The notes under the pieces were generated by a model. That model was not told the origin of the DNA. It saw only the letters and a program-made list of their open reading frames with translations, and did no database searches. Below are positions 63,163 to 64,000 of a DNA stretch of 64,000 nt, piece after piece. Source of the stretch: Vreelandella zhaodongensis (lineage in GTDB: Bacteria > Pseudomonadota > Gammaproteobacteria > Pseudomonadales > Halomonadaceae); assembly GCF_013415115.1 (NCBI RefSeq), contig NZ_JACCDD010000007.1, forward strand, positions 186,001-250,000. Direction: 5' to 3'. Position numbers and translations under genes: made by a program. Each line of letters begins with the position of its first letter. Position 1 is the first letter of the stretch.

Positions 63163-64000
63163 TTAGAACGCTTCCCACTCGTCATGGTGGCTGTGTTCTG
63201 GTGTTCGGCGCGCAACCGGCATGGTAGCAGCAGGTTTCGCGGCCAGCCCAACAGCAGGCTGGCTGTGGGCTGGTAAGGCTTGGCGCTGTTGATCCTGTAC
63301 GCCAAGTAACTTAAATACCGCTACCGCTTCTTCTAACCGGTTGGCTTGTTCTTCTAGCGACATCGCCGCTGCTGATGCTTGCTGAACCAGCGCCGCGTTC
63401 TGCTGCGTCACTTCATCCATTTGCCCTACCGCTTGGCTGACCTGCTCAATACCATCACTTTGCTCCTGAGAAGCCGCCGAAATTTCATCCATAATATCGG
63501 TTACTCGACGCACAGCGGTGACAACATTGGTCATGGTCGCACCCGCCTGTTCTACTAGCGTAGAACCTTGTTTGATCTGTGTAACGGACGCATCAATCAG
63601 CGTTTTAATTTCTTTAGCTGCATCAGCACTGCGACTGGCGAGGTTGCGAACTTCTCCCGCCACGACGGCAAACCCACGCCCTTGCTCGCCAGCACGTGCC
63701 GCTTCTACCGAAGCATTGAGAGCCAAAATATTGGTTTGAAAAGCGATAGAGTCAATCACACTGGTGATGTCTGCCACTTTCTGAGAGCTGGTCGAAATTC
63801 CGTGCATGGTTTGCACGACCTGCTCCACCACCTGGCCACCTTGCTCGGCAGTAGTCGAGGCGTCCGCTGCCAGCGTACTTGCCTGACGCGCATTATCGGC
63901 ATTTTGTTTAACCGTTGCCGTCATCTGTTCCATGCTGGCAGCCGTTTCTTCAATGGAAGCAGCCTGCTGTTCGGTACGTGATGACAAATCCGCATTACCA
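63163..64000 (-). CDS. Methyl-accepting chemotaxis protein, C-terminal part
   Basis: About 279 residues of the cytoplasmic signalling domain; the reading frame continues past the right edge, so sensor and membrane parts are missing. The hairpin tip is [20 protein letters not shown], continuing with [20 protein letters not shown], flanked by Glu/Gln-rich methylation helices. It ends [11 protein letters not shown], an xWxxF-type pentapeptide that tethers CheR/CheB. It should pass ligand signals to CheA. Placed directly before cheY on the same strand. Confidence 0.95.
   Translation of the reverse strand, partial: GNADLSSRTEQQAASIEETAASMEQMTATVKQNADNARQASTLAADASTTAEQGGQVVEQVVQTMHGISTSSQKVADITSVIDSIAFQTNILALNASVEAARAGEQGRGFAVVAGEVRNLASRSADAAKEIKTLIDASVTQIKQGSTLVEQAGATMTNVVTAVRRVTDIMDEISAASQEQSDGIEQVSQAVGQMDEVTQQNAALVQQASAAAMSLEEQANRLEEAVAVFKLLGVQDQQRQALPAHSQPAVGLAAKPAATMPVARRTPEHSHHDEWEAF

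Overview
The window looks like chromosomal DNA of a Halomonas-type gammaproteobacterium (Halomonadaceae). That placement is inferred from gene content and order: secE-nusG-rplK-rplA, RapA, FabA/FabB, UvrA next to a YajR-type MFS protein and SSB, a split B12-dependent ribonucleotide reductase (NrdJa/NrdJb), and a flagellar/chemotaxis block containing both FlhF and FlhE. No insertion sequence, phage module, CRISPR array or rRNA gene was seen. No stretch above 300 bases lacks a gene.

Layout. 1-2212: translation/transcription core on the minus strand (rplA start, rplK, nusG, secE) and four tRNA genes (Trp, Thr, Gly, Tyr). A clear terminator and a strong promoter lie where many relatives carry tuf. 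2292-9111: coaX-birA, an orphan tricarboxylate-type binding protein, typA/bipA and an NSS-family Na+ symporter. 9165-14429: a Liv-type ABC transporter (two ATPases, two permeases) converging on its likely binding-protein gene across a perfect 16-bp bidirectional terminator. 14527-18702: a small membrane protein, a membrane-anchored TlpA-like thioredoxin and rapA. 18713-28740: a probable light/oxidative-stress regulon. It holds a TIGR01777 epimerase and an FAD amine oxidase fired divergently from one symmetric MerR-type promoter, then a tight operon of MerR/LitR-like regulator, photolyase, SnoaL-like protein, SDR, FAD desaturase-like protein, DUF1365, CFA-like methyltransferase and DUF2878. 28737-32595: a PAS-GGDEF-EAL protein, then fabA-fabB for unsaturated fatty acid synthesis.

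32716-38491: a catabolic-looking unit with a fused TRAP permease, TAXI binding protein, M20 amidohydrolase and divergent LysR regulator. 38558-47046: PlsC-type acyltransferase with a degenerate RmlD-like protein, a DUF4168 protein, ssb, yajR, uvrA and a Crp/Fnr-family regulator with a striking upstream palindrome. 47174-50139: nrdJa-nrdJb preceded by two NrdR-box-like sites with 31-bp centre spacing. 50347-52955: an exported protein of unknown function and a bacteriophytochrome-like diguanylate cyclase without the usual bilin cysteine. 52979-64000: a minus-strand motility block, in transcription order MCP (partial), cheY, cheZ, flhB, flhA, flhF, unknown, flhE, fliA, MotA-like, MotB-like.

Most notable points: the symmetric divergent MerR-type promoter at 19719-19750 and the stress/light operon beside it; an FlhF with a C-terminal extension of about 360 residues; a non-FlhG protein in the usual flhG slot; the bilin-ligand-poor phytochrome-like cyclase; the tandem NrdR boxes; and the tuf-less tRNA/secE junction. 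All functional calls rest on reading motifs and gene order; no database search was run.
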